From contig CALQJO020000017.1 of assembly GCA_943330915.2 (NCBI GenBank), positions 1 to 51,392 on the forward strand: a stretch of DNA of 51,392 nt. Direction: 5' to 3'. This DNA comes from Rhodoferax sp. OV413 (GTDB taxonomy: Bacteria > Pseudomonadota > Gammaproteobacteria > Pseudomonadales > Pseudohongiellaceae). A model generated the notes under the pieces. That model made no database searches. It was not told the origin of the DNA and saw only the letters and a list, made by a program, of their open reading frames with translations. Positions 16,126 to 27,254 of this stretch are shown one piece after another (position 1 is the stretch's first letter; each line of letters opens with the position of its first letter). The position numbers were made by a program, and so were the translations under genes.

Positions 16126-19100
16126 TCAGAATCTGATACGTGCACCCATCTGCATGGACCAACGTGATTCACCGCGGTTATCACGCAGAGTCAAGTCACG
16201 AATGTCACTCTGGTTGAAAGAGTAAACATACTTGCCAGTGGCAGGGTCAAGTCCCTGGAAGCGTGCAACACCTGAGCCACCGGGGAAGCCAACTTCACGA
16301 ATCACACCCCAGTCTTTGTTCAGCAGGTTGCCAAGGTTGGCGATATCAAACCAGATCTCGCCTTTTCTGCCCGCGATAAACGGAAACTCCTGGGAAATTC
16401 GCAGATCAAACTGACGCACATACGGAGCCTGAGCGCCGTTGACGGTTGCGATTCCACCCTTGTCAGCAGCGAGATATTTCTGGCTGTCGACAAAGTTGAA
16501 GAACGCTGCTTCCATCGCAGAACCGCCAGTGAACAACACTTCACCTGCAGCGGCTGGCACATACAGCGGGTCAACACCGGAGCGACCGTCACCATTAGCG
16601 TCATTCACAAAGGTGTAGGTAAAGGGTCTACCACTGCGTGCCTCAAAGAACAAACCAAAGCTGGTTTCCAGTCCGGCAAGGAACTCTCTGCGATAGTTCA
16701 AGCTCATGGTCATGCGATCTTTAATGGCGTAGGCTGAATTCTCTGCGATGTCAGCGTTACGATCAGCACGTATGGCGTTGTTCCAGTTGCTGGCAGCCTG
16801 TGAGCTGGTCAGCGTGTTCACCTCGGTTGCATTGGTGCGCGTATATGCCACACCCCATGACCAGTTGTAGTCAGGACGACCCTGCAGACTCAGCGTTAAC
16901 TGCTCGCCATCACCTTTGCTGGTGGGGCGTGCAATGGTGCTGTCAACGCTGTACGCGCGATTGCGATTAGCGGTCGCCTGAGCCGATGATCCATTAAAAA
17001 CACCTGGCACTGTGGTTGTCCAGTAATGTGGACGGCCATCAGGATGTGTTCCGCGCGCTGCACCAAGGTTTTGTTTCTCGTAGCGAATACCTTCCTGTAC
17101 TTCGGTGAGCACTACTTCAGCGCTGGCAACCATTTCATACCAAGGCAATTCGTAGTCTACGGCCAGGTTGGCCTTCCACGCAGATGGCAACTTCAGTGAC
17201 GGATCAACGAAGTCAACAATACCACCCTGGCCGGGTGGTGGACGGCTGCCAGGCTGGTTGTTTGGGTCTGCGCTGAATCTGATGCCATCAGCAGTAGGGT
17301 TGTTGCTGGTGATTGCGCCGGTGTTCACGCTGTTATTGGAGTATGGGTTTGATAACCACACGTTTGCAGCAATTCCCTGGAACAGGCCGATACCACCACG
17401 TATTTGTGTGCGTTGGGCCAAGGCAGGCTGCCAGTTAAATCCAAGACGCGGTTGTAACAGACGATTGCCGTTAACCGTTGAGTCATTACGTAAGCCAAAC
17501 GTGGTTGAAGCGACGGAATTGAACAGAGGTGTGTCATTGGTACGCGGTATATCAAGACGCAGTCCTGCGGTGATATTCAGGGTTTCGCTGATATCAATCG
17601 TGTCCTGAACAAAGAATGCTATGTTTTCCAGTGTCCACTCAGCCGCTCGTGTATTCACGTCACCCTGTGTTGGGTAAAACAGTGAGTAAGAACCGGGACG
17701 ACCTTGGCGGAACGCTTCAATTCCGTAGAAGTCATACACACCAAATTGGTCACGACCAAAGAGGTTAAACAGATTTTGAGACTGGTATTCAGCACCAAAT
17801 TTCACTTCGTGACGGCCGTTGTACCAGGTCGCTGCGCCCGTGACGTTGTCAGTCTGAGTAATCAGTTCGTTGACATGACGGAATCTTTCAGTACCCAGCC
17901 ACAGTGAATCTGCGCCAGAGCAGGTTGTGCTGTTCAGGCATATGCGGATCGACGGCAACGGGGTTCCAATGTCCCACAAAGACGTCTGGTCGGCACGGCT
18001 GACTGACAATTCGGTGTAAAGATTGGGTGTCCAGTCGCTGTAAAGCTGGCCAACAAAACTTTCAAAAGATTTGTTGTTGTTGTGCCAGAAACTGGACAGT
18101 GACAGCTGTCGTGCGTCGATATTGCGCAGGAAAGGCTCTACCTGTTCAGTTGAGTTGTAGCGGAAGCTGGCACGGTGCTGTTCATTGATGTTCCAGTCGA
18201 TCTTCAACAGCAAATCTTCGATTTCGGTATCCAGGCTGCCCGGTGCTTCAAAGCTGCCGGCATCAAAACCCCAGACGCTTTTTGCGATACTCTGCACGTC
18301 TTGTATGTTTGCTGTGGTAATGCCCTGAACAATCTGGGCAGAATTCGAGCCATTTGGTCCGAATGTTGGTGCCGCGGCGGAGCGTGTGAACGTCTCGTAA
18401 CTGCCGAACACAAACAGGCGATCTTGAATCAGGGGAGCACCGATGGTGAAGCCCTTGGTGCTTTCATCTTTGAAACCGGCAAAACGATTGCCGTTGCGCT
18501 TTCCAGTCCAGTCGCTGTCACCAAACACACCATATACCGTTCCAGTGATTTCGTTGGTGCCTGAGCGGGTAACCGCATCTACGCTGGCACCGGTGAAACC
18601 TGAACGCGACACATCAAAGTTGGTCAGGGCGATGTTGATCGATTCGATGGAATCGATACTGATAGGCTGACGCACGGTGGGCAGGTTATTGGATTCCAGA
18701 CCGAATGCATCATTGGTTGATACACCGTCAATACGGATATTGTTAAAACGCGTGTTTTGACCACCAGCGGAAATTTCGCCCCGCTCCTTATCCGTCTGTG
18801 CTATGCGTGGGTCGGTGCGGATGTAATCCTGAATATTACGACCAATGGACGGCAAAGATTCGATCTGATCGCGTCCCACAACCGAGCCGCTTCCCATACG
18901 ACTGCTGTCAAACACACTGCCGACTCGTGAGCCGGTCACGGTGATTTCTTCAACGGAGACAGCGCTGCCAGAGGCCAACACCAGTTCCAGCGATGACGTA
19001 TCAGACAGTTCAAAATACTGACCATCCAGCGTTGCCTCGAGATTGTTGCCAGAGGCAACGATCCGGTAAGGACCCCCTACGCGAAGGCCGCGAGCACTGA

Positions 19101-19314
19101 ATCTGCCCTCTGCATCTGTTGTCAAACGACTGACAGTGCCGGTAGGGATGTGCAGAATTTCAACTGCAGCCCCGGATACGGGCGCACCCTGTGCGCTTAA
19201 AACACGACCGCCAGCCGCCGCTGAGGTCATCTGAGCAAACGCATGAGGTGCGCTCAATGAGCCGACTATCAGCCCGATACTGAGCGCAAGCGTGGATATT
19301 TTCTTGAGTTTCAT
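16126..19314 (-). CDS. Oar-like TonB-dependent outer-membrane receptor
   Basis: The 1062-residue product has a signal peptide (residues about 1-27, ending AFA). An N-terminal carboxypeptidase-regulatory-like beta-sandwich follows (GGRVLSAQGAPVSGAAVEI to about residue 115), then a plug domain (TVTGSRV, SLPSIGRNIQDYIRTDP, NIRIDGVSTNDAFG) and a long beta barrel ending in MGARIRF with a terminal Phe, as expected for outer-membrane insertion. This architecture matches Oar-type receptors, thought to import or bind large substrates such as peptides or glycans using TonB energy. The ligand is unknown. AAGGAG five bases before the ATG supports the start. It is transcribed alone and ends at the bidirectional terminator. 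Confidence 0.92.
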   Translation of the reverse strand: MKLKKISTLALSIGLIVGSLSAPHAFAQMTSAAAGGRVLSAQGAPVSGAAVEILHIPTGTVSRLTTDAEGRFSARGLRVGGPYRIVASGNNLEATLDGQYFELSDTSSLELVLASGSAVSVEEITVTGSRVGSVFDSSRMGSGSVVGRDQIESLPSIGRNIQDYIRTDPRIAQTDKERGEISAGGQNTRFNNIRIDGVSTNDAFGLESNNLPTVRQPISIDSIESINIALTNFDVSRSGFTGASVDAVTRSGTNEITGTVYGVFGDSDWTGKRNGNRFAGFKDESTKGFTIGAPLIQDRLFVFGSYETFTRSAAAPTFGPNGSNSAQIVQGITTANIQDVQSIAKSVWGFDAGSFEAPGSLDTEIEDLLLKIDWNINEQHRASFRYNSTEQVEPFLRNIDARQLSLSSFWHNNNKSFESFVGQLYSDWTPNLYTELSVSRADQTSLWDIGTPLPSIRICLNSTTCSGADSLWLGTERFRHVNELITQTDNVTGAATWYNGRHEVKFGAEYQSQNLFNLFGRDQFGVYDFYGIEAFRQGRPGSYSLFYPTQGDVNTRAAEWTLENIAFFVQDTIDISETLNITAGLRLDIPRTNDTPLFNSVASTTFGLRNDSTVNGNRLLQPRLGFNWQPALAQRTQIRGGIGLFQGIAANVWLSNPYSNNSVNTGAITSNNPTADGIRFSADPNNQPGSRPPPGQGGIVDFVDPSLKLPSAWKANLAVDYELPWYEMVASAEVVLTEVQEGIRYEKQNLGAARGTHPDGRPHYWTTTVPGVFNGSSAQATANRNRAYSVDSTIARPTSKGDGEQLTLSLQGRPDYNWSWGVAYTRTNATEVNTLTSSQAASNWNNAIRADRNADIAENSAYAIKDRMTMSLNYRREFLAGLETSFGLFFEARSGRPFTYTFVNDANGDGRSGVDPLYVPAAAGEVLFTGGSAMEAAFFNFVDSQKYLAADKGGIATVNGAQAPYVRQFDLRISQEFPFIAGRKGEIWFDIANLGNLLNKDWGVIREVGFPGGSGVARFQGLDPATGKYVYSFNQSDIRDLTLRDNRGESRWSMQMGARIRF

Positions 19315-19420
19315 TGTGTCTCCTTGTGGGGAAGAGGTTTTGAGTAGCTGTTTGTTGTCATGTTGTGATCATGGTTTTACAGCCTGAATTGTACTGCTGC
19401 TGCTATCCAGGTCATGTTTG

Positions 19421-20512
19421 TTATACGGGTACGTGCTGGTGCGTGGATCGGTTGTTTACGGGCGCCATGATAGTGCGCCCGGCCACTTGTGACCATACCC
19501 TGTTTGCAAGATCGTGAACGGTTGCGGTGGGTCGGTCGGAGGATTCGTGTGCGATCCACGAGGCTAATTCGCGGGCAACGTCCGGATACAGTACCTGCAC
19601 TGGCTTTTTATTGCCGAGCCACAGAGCAAACGCCTCAACATCCACGTCGTCAATACTCTCAGCGAGTCCCAACAATTTAAGATTCATGACATTGGAGAGT
19701 TGTTCAACTTGGCCTTTTAGTGGCTTCACCAGCAACGGGCAGCCCATGTGCAGCGCTTCGCTGGCCAGCTCAAATCCGGCATTGCCAATGATCCCGCTGC
19801 AACGCGCCATCGATTGCTGAAATGTCTGTCTCGCAGGTTTAAATACCTTGACGTTACCGCAATGGCTGTCTTCTGTCGCATCAGGGTGATAGACCTCAAA
19901 ACGGGTGGCAGGCAGTCGATTGAGCACGGACACCAGGGAAGTAAGATTTTCGAAGGGCAGATACACAAGGACAAGATCGTGTTCGATAGTGCGTGGGAAA
20001 GGGTTGGTCTCGATGATGGGTGGCAGAATCGGCTCCCCAAAAGAGTCCCAATGACAGCCCAGTTTGATCTGTGCAGGCGCATACCAAGAGAACAACAGTT
20101 GGCCTATGCCTGACGGTACCTTGGGGATGTCGTAACAAAATGCATATTGGCGACTGATACCAATGCAGCGTTTTTTGGCGATTTTTGCGGCCCAAGCCGT
20201 AACAGGTTCGAAGTCGGTTAGCACAAGATCATAAGAGGATACGTCCAGGTTGCGAACTTCTTGTACAAAGCGTCCGAAACCAGATTTTTTGATGGTATTG
20301 ATGCGATCAACACGCCCATTTTTTACAACAAATGTCAGTCCCTGGCGTAATCGGTAATCGCCAAATGGAGCCATATCAAAATAGCGTTCTGCCGGTCTGC
20401 CGCTGAACAGATAATCAACGCTCAAGCCATGTTCAGCCAGCGCGGGAGCCATCGCCCGGGCACGGGAAATATGGCCGTTGCCTGTGCCTTGTACGCCATA
20501 GAGAATTTTCAT
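19421..20512 (-). CDS. MJ1255/VC2487-family glycosyltransferase
   Basis: The 363-residue product begins MKILYGVQGTGNGHISRARA, the Gly-rich nucleotide-sugar loop of GT-B enzymes related to MurG. Its C-terminal half has the donor-binding region (SGIIGNAGFELASEAL) with GNAGF in place of the GGxGT seen in MurG. It fits the conserved MJ1255/VC2487 family, members of which are presumed cytoplasmic glycosyltransferases. The acceptor is not known; a lipid carrier is plausible given the neighbouring PAP2 gene. The start overlaps the end of the PAP2 gene by four bases (ATGA), so the two are translationally coupled. Confidence 0.85.
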   Translation of the reverse strand: MKILYGVQGTGNGHISRARAMAPALAEHGLSVDYLFSGRPAERYFDMAPFGDYRLRQGLTFVVKNGRVDRINTIKKSGFGRFVQEVRNLDVSSYDLVLTDFEPVTAWAAKIAKKRCIGISRQYAFCYDIPKVPSGIGQLLFSWYAPAQIKLGCHWDSFGEPILPPIIETNPFPRTIEHDLVLVYLPFENLTSLVSVLNRLPATRFEVYHPDATEDSHCGNVKVFKPARQTFQQSMARCSGIIGNAGFELASEALHMGCPLLVKPLKGQVEQLSNVMNLKLLGLAESIDDVDVEAFALWLGNKKPVQVLYPDVARELASWIAHESSDRPTATVHDLANRVWSQVAGRTIMAPVNNRSTHQHVPV

Positions 20513-21087
20513 AACAGCACCAGAGAGTGAATAAATATCGTGGTTGACGTGCCAAGAGTGGCCCCTGCCAGCGTGTCGCCCGGAAAGTGCACACCCAGCA
20601 TCACGCGGGACACGCCGACCATGACTGCCCAGCTGTAAATTACGCCGATCAGCAGCGTTTCGGCATTAACACCAAAGGTTGAGCTGGCATCAGTCAAGGA
20701 CAGCGTGAGAGTAGTGGCAAATATGAAGGCACCCGACGTATGGCCGGAAGGAAAACTGAAATGGTCTGACGGGATAATGACGCTGTTAAATCCCGGTATT
20801 ATCTGTGCGGGGCGGCTTCTCTTTAAGCCATTTTTCAGAATAAAGTAGATTGGGCGTTCCAGCATGAAACTGATGCAAAGCAAACTGAAAAAATGGGAGC
20901 CTGGTTCCTTGATCAACATCCAACAGAAGATTGCGCTGAGAACGTATAAGTGGCCATCTGCCGTTGCGGATATCTTTCTGAAGGGGGCACACGTCCTGTC
21001 GCGGCGAAAGGCTTTGTGGAAAGCAGCCTCATCCAGCCTTTTCAGGGCATACAACAGGGGTATGCAATTGGCTATGATTTTTGTCAT
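20509..21087 (-). CDS. PAP2-family membrane phosphatase
   Basis: This 192-residue integral membrane protein carries all three PAP2 phosphatase motifs: K-x6-RP (within KNGLKRSRP), FPSGH, and SR-x5-H (SRVMLGVH followed by FPGD), with several hydrophobic helices around them. Such enzymes hydrolyse lipid phosphates such as undecaprenyl pyrophosphate or phosphatidic acid on the outer side of the inner membrane. It is upstream of, and coupled with, the MJ1255-type glycosyltransferase, which suggests joint work on a lipid-linked sugar. The lipid substrate is inferred, not shown. The ATG at 21087 is the only good start; its ribosome binding site (TGAAG) is weak. Confidence 0.85.
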   Translation of the reverse strand: MTKIIANCIPLLYALKRLDEAAFHKAFRRDRTCAPFRKISATADGHLYVLSAIFCWMLIKEPGSHFFSLLCISFMLERPIYFILKNGLKRSRPAQIIPGFNSVIIPSDHFSFPSGHTSGAFIFATTLTLSLTDASSTFGVNAETLLIGVIYSWAVMVGVSRVMLGVHFPGDTLAGATLGTSTTIFIHSLVLL

Positions 21088-21229
21088 GGCTTCAATGTAA
21101 CTGCAAAAGTTGACAAATTTATGTCAGTGTTGAATCTGTTGTTTGCGGGAGAGAACGGCCAGCTGTCACAGAGTTGTCGCAGCCACAGGGCATACTTTGA
21201 GCTTGATAATCCGCGTAAAGGTCTGTTCT

Positions 21230-22393
21230 ATGAATGTACGCTTGTTTTTATTGACAGGCAGCGCCAGCGTGCTGATGGCGCTGCTGACTCCCGAACCCTC
21301 ACAGGCTGATACAGACTGTGAACCGTTATCAGCCGATAACGCACAGCAATGTCTAAGACTTAATCAGTTACAGGTACTCGGGACCCATAACAGTTATAAG
21401 CGTTGGCCGTTAGCTGACCTCATCACACTGCTTGATACGTTTCGCGCCGGCTGGGCGACGGATATCAGTTATGAGCACCGGCCACTGCCCGAGCAACTTG
21501 AGCAGTTTAATGTGCGTCAGTTTGAGCTTGATGTGTTTGCTGATCCAGACGGAGGTTTGTATGCCGATCCAGCGGGCAGCAGATTGGTCACTGACGCTGA
21601 TGTTGCTCGTAACCGTGAAGTGATGCAAAGGCCAGGGCTTAAAGTTCTGCATTCCCAGGATATTGACTATCGAAGCACCTGTCTGACCTTGCTGTTGTGT
21701 CTTGAGCAGATCAGAGACTGGTCCCTTTCTAATCCCGCACACCTTCCCATCATGGTGATGATTGAGTTTAAAGACGGTGCTCGCCCGGACTGGGGGCCGA
21801 TTGAATATGTTGAGCCTGTAATCTTTGATCAGGCCTTGCTGCTAGGTGCAGATCGTGAAATCTGGCAGGTGTTTGAACGCAGTCATGTTATTACCCCGGA
21901 TGACGTCAGGGGCAGTTTTGCGACACTGGAGCAAGCCATTGTGGAACAAGGCTGGCCAACATTGGCTCAGAGTCGCGGCAAAGTCATGTTTGCCATGGAC
22001 AATACCGGGCGCCATCGAGAGGAGTATCTTGCCGGCGCTCCCACGCTGGAGTCACGTGCCTTGTTTGTCAGTGCTGAACCGGGACATCCTGCGGCAGGTT
22101 TTATCAAAATGAACAATGCGCTTGACGATCATGCATTGATCCGTGATTACGTAGAGCGTAATTACCTAGTTCGCACCCGTTCAGATGTTCCGACTGAAGA
22201 AGCGCGGTCCGGTGATACAACCCGGCGGGAATTGGCTCTTGGCAGCGGTGCTCAGTTTGTCAGCACGGATTATATTGAGCCGTCACCCTTCGGGTCGGGT
22301 TACAGAGTTGAGCTGCCAGACAGTAACGGGATAGCCCGATGCAACCCGGTGGCTGCGCCTGCTGGGTGTTTGTCACAGTATTTTGATGAGTAG
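21230..22393 (+). CDS. Secreted phosphatidylinositol-specific phospholipase C-like protein
   Basis: After a signal peptide (residues about 1-26) the 387-residue protein shows the PI-PLC TIM-barrel hallmarks of the calcium-dependent bacterial subgroup: the first catalytic His53 in LGTHNSYK, Glu99 and Asp101 in RQFELDVF, and the second His141 in LHSQDIDYRSTC. Paired cysteines suggest disulphides and periplasmic or extracellular location. It probably cleaves phosphoinositides or related phosphodiesters. A frame open from 21143 would add 29 hydrophilic residues before the signal peptide, so the ATG at 21230 is preferred; its AAAGG ribosome binding site is modest. It is divergent from the PAP2 gene. 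Confidence 0.83.
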   Translation: MNVRLFLLTGSASVLMALLTPEPSQADTDCEPLSADNAQQCLRLNQLQVLGTHNSYKRWPLADLITLLDTFRAGWATDISYEHRPLPEQLEQFNVRQFELDVFADPDGGLYADPAGSRLVTDADVARNREVMQRPGLKVLHSQDIDYRSTCLTLLLCLEQIRDWSLSNPAHLPIMVMIEFKDGARPDWGPIEYVEPVIFDQALLLGADREIWQVFERSHVITPDDVRGSFATLEQAIVEQGWPTLAQSRGKVMFAMDNTGRHREEYLAGAPTLESRALFVSAEPGHPAAGFIKMNNALDDHALIRDYVERNYLVRTRSDVPTEEARSGDTTRRELALGSGAQFVSTDYIEPSPFGSGYRVELPDSNGIARCNPVAAPAGCLSQYFDE

Positions 22394-22418
22394 ATATCAT
22401 TTGATTGCAGGTTTTTCT

Positions 22419-22447
22419 AATGATTACGATAGCTAAATACAATCATT
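22419..22447. promoter_or_regulatory. Possible operator and -10 element upstream of katG
   Basis: A 7-bp inverted repeat, AATGATT at 22419-22425 and AATCATT at 22441-22447, surrounds a central GATAGCTAAATAC. It overlaps TACAAT (22438-22443), a good -10 hexamer without a matching -35. A weak -35 with an overlapping or upstream activator site is the pattern of OxyR-dependent catalase promoters, but the ATAG/CTAT half-site spacing of OxyR is not clearly met. The assignment is tentative. Confidence 0.35.
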
Positions 22448-22483
22448 AGGCAAAGTACATTCGTTTTAGTATATGGGAGGTAA

Positions 22484-24739
<2,256 letters not shown>

Positions 24740-24767
24740 GTCATTCAGTTATTGTTTACTGTAGGTA

Positions 24768-24802
24768 AACGGCAGCGCTGCATTGCGCTGCCGTTTTTTT
24801 TT
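24768..24802 (+). terminator. Intrinsic terminator after katG
   Basis: An 8-bp perfect stem (GGCAGCGC / GCGCTGCC), extended by A-T and C-G pairs, closes a 6-base loop and is followed by nine T residues. It lies 28 bases after the katG stop codon and should end that transcript. Confidence 0.92.
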
Positions 24803-24932
24803 GCTTTGCTTTTGACATGCGGCAATATGCCGCAGCTATCGTGTTGATTCGGGTTGTATTCTCCCCTTTAATGCCGGCCTTTATTAACAATGGCTTTTAA
24901 TACTAAAAACAAGCGTTTCCCGGGGAGTGTTT

Positions 24933-27200
24933 ATGAGTTTTGCGCGAATACTGTGTTTGATCCTGGCCACGATGGCGCTACCCGTCTATGCACAGCCTTC
25001 AGCTGGAAACCCGGCGTTGAATATTCCTTTGTTGAATGCAGCCCCTGATTTGCAGGACTTTGAAGGCATGACGCCGGCAACCGAGCTTGCACAACAGATG
25101 GCACGCGTGGAGGGCTTTGTCCAGCGTGAGCCAGTTGATGGCGTAGCCGGATCGCAGCGCACGGAAGTTTATCTTGGCTACGATGAGCGTACGCTGTATG
25201 CGATTTTTCTCGCCTTCGACACAGAGCCGCAACTGCTGCGTGCCAATTTGTCTTCCCGTGAAAGTATTGATGGTGATGACAGTGTAGAGCTCACCATAGA
25301 CACGTTTAATGATCAGCGAACCGCTTACAGCTTTCGTGTCACACCGCTGGGTATTCAACGCGATGCGCGCTGGACCGAGAATCGTGATTTTGATGTGACC
25401 TGGGATGCAGCGTGGGAATCAGATGGATTGGTTACATCACATGGCTACATGGTCAGTATTGCTGTGCCCTTGACCAGTATCCGGTTTCCGGCAACGGATG
25501 AACAAATGTGGCGCGTGCAGTTTGGCCGTCAGATCCCGCGTTTGAGTGAACAGATGTATTGGCCGGCTTACTCGACCCGCCAGCAGAGCAGGTTGGCCCA
25601 GGCAGCACAGATGACCGGCATTCGCAATGTTGAACCTGGCAGTAACAGTCAATTTGTGCCCTATGCCTTCAGCCGCTCTGCCAATACGCTTAACCGCAAC
25701 GCAGCCGGTGGCCCGAAGCTGCAGAGTTCAACAGAGCTTGAACTGGGTGTTGATGCCAAGTTTGTGCTTCAGGATGCCTGGGTTGTAGATCTGACCCTGA
25801 ATCCGGATTTTTCGCAGGTTGAGTCAGATTTGCCGCAAGTCACGGTGAATGAACGGTTTGAAGTGCTGTTCCCTGAACGTCGTCCGTTTTTTGTTGAAAA
25901 CGCTGACTTTTTCAAACCCACCGACGCGAACTTGCTGTTTACCCGGCGTATTGTTGATCCGGAAGCCGGTTTGCGCTTCACCGGTCGTCAAAACGGTTGG
26001 GGTTTTGGCGCCATGTTGATGAATGATGAGGCGCCCGGTCTCAATCGCGCAGTGACTGACCCATTGCATGGTGAGAAAGCACGTATCGGCGTGATTCGTG
26101 GCTTCCGCGATCTGGGCGGTCAGAATCGAATCGGCACTATGATCACCGAGCGGCAATTGGCGGATGGATTTAATCGGGTGGCCGGTGTGGATGGTCGCTT
26201 TTTGCTGGATGCCAACTGGACAGCTATTGGCTCAGCTTACCGCTCCGAGCAAGAGCCCGCAGCGGGTGGCAACACCATCAGCGGTGTGCAGCGCGATCTG
26301 TTGATTGAGCATCGGGGCCGTAACCTGTTTGCCCACATTCACATGATCGATACCGATAAGAACTTTCGCTCTGAGTTGGGATTCCAGAATCGTTGGTATC
26401 GCTCGGATACCTCGGGTGTGCACAGCTTTTTTAATGTCACCATGTTCCCCGAACAGTCTGTTCTGACCAGTTGGGGGCCACGGGTATCCGCGTCCTATCA
26501 GACTGATCAGGCCGGGGTGAAAATATATTCATCTGTGGGGCCGTCAGTGCAATGGAACTTCAACACTACACGTTTTAATGTCAGTGTGACGGATACGTCC
26601 GAAACCTTACGCCCGAGTGACTTCAGAGGGCTGCCGCAAACCAGAGTGTATGACTACACCAGCTGGGGTGCGCAACTGGTTGACGAAAGCCTGTCGCAGT
26701 TAACTGTGGATGTAAGGTTCAATCAGGGCGAGGCGTTGAATCTGGTGCCAGCAGCAGGCACCATGCCTGACGTGGCAGATAACCGTCGTGTCGATCTGAG
26801 CCTGCTGTGGCGTCCCATCGACAGGCTTCGTGTTGACAATACCTATCTGAATACAACTCTGGAAACCCGGCGCGGCGTGAAGGTATTTGATAATCAGATT
26901 TTGCGCAGCAGCTGGAATTATCAGTTTACCCGCGAGATCTCATTGCGGTTTATTGCCCAGTATGAGGAGACCATTGCCGGTCCGGCGACGCGTCTGAGCG
27001 ACAGTAAAAATCTTAACTTTGATGTATTGCTGCGTTATGTCATCAACCCATTGTCCGCGTTTTACCTCGGATTTAACTCCAATGCGCGTAACTTTGACAT
27101 TATCGAAACTGACACGGGTCGCGAGTTAATTGCGGCCGATTCGCTCACCAAAGACGGTGAGCAGGTGTTTGTGAAATTCTCTTATTTGTTTCAGCGCTGA
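24933..27200 (+). CDS. DUF5916 exported protein with CBM9-like N-terminal domain
   Basis: The 755-residue product starts with a signal peptide (to about residue 21, VYAQ). Residues about 40-220 form a CBM9/DOMON-like sandwich (TEVYLGYDERTLYAIFLAFD, DDSVELTIDTF, VSIAVPLTSIRF). The DUF5916 domain follows with its characteristic ERRPFFVENADFF and LLFTRRI segments, then a C-terminal region rich in alternating beta strands ending YLFQR, which looks like an outer-membrane barrel. Function is not established for this family; it is often found with peptidases and TonB receptors in bacteria that use proteins or glycans. The ATG at 24933 is favoured over GTG 24927 because GGGGAG is five bases upstream of the ATG. 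Confidence 0.85.
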   Translation: MSFARILCLILATMALPVYAQPSAGNPALNIPLLNAAPDLQDFEGMTPATELAQQMARVEGFVQREPVDGVAGSQRTEVYLGYDERTLYAIFLAFDTEPQLLRANLSSRESIDGDDSVELTIDTFNDQRTAYSFRVTPLGIQRDARWTENRDFDVTWDAAWESDGLVTSHGYMVSIAVPLTSIRFPATDEQMWRVQFGRQIPRLSEQMYWPAYSTRQQSRLAQAAQMTGIRNVEPGSNSQFVPYAFSRSANTLNRNAAGGPKLQSSTELELGVDAKFVLQDAWVVDLTLNPDFSQVESDLPQVTVNERFEVLFPERRPFFVENADFFKPTDANLLFTRRIVDPEAGLRFTGRQNGWGFGAMLMNDEAPGLNRAVTDPLHGEKARIGVIRGFRDLGGQNRIGTMITERQLADGFNRVAGVDGRFLLDANWTAIGSAYRSEQEPAAGGNTISGVQRDLLIEHRGRNLFAHIHMIDTDKNFRSELGFQNRWYRSDTSGVHSFFNVTMFPEQSVLTSWGPRVSASYQTDQAGVKIYSSVGPSVQWNFNTTRFNVSVTDTSETLRPSDFRGLPQTRVYDYTSWGAQLVDESLSQLTVDVRFNQGEALNLVPAAGTMPDVADNRRVDLSLLWRPIDRLRVDNTYLNTTLETRRGVKVFDNQILRSSWNYQFTREISLRFIAQYEETIAGPATRLSDSKNLNFDVLLRYVINPLSAFYLGFNSNARNFDIIETDTGRELIAADSLTKDGEQVFVKFSYLFQR

Positions 27201-27222
27201 TCAGACGGGTGAGGGCAGGATT

Positions 27223-27244
27223 GCCGGTCTCTGACGAGACCGGC
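27223..27244. terminator. Stem-loop between convergent genes
   Basis: A perfect 9-bp GC-rich stem (GCCGGTCTC / GAGACCGGC) with a 4-base loop lies between the convergent DUF5916 and DUF885 genes. It lacks T tracts on either strand, so it may act as a weak or factor-assisted terminator or as an mRNA 3'-end stabiliser. Confidence 0.6.
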
Positions 27245-27254
27245 AGATGCTTCA

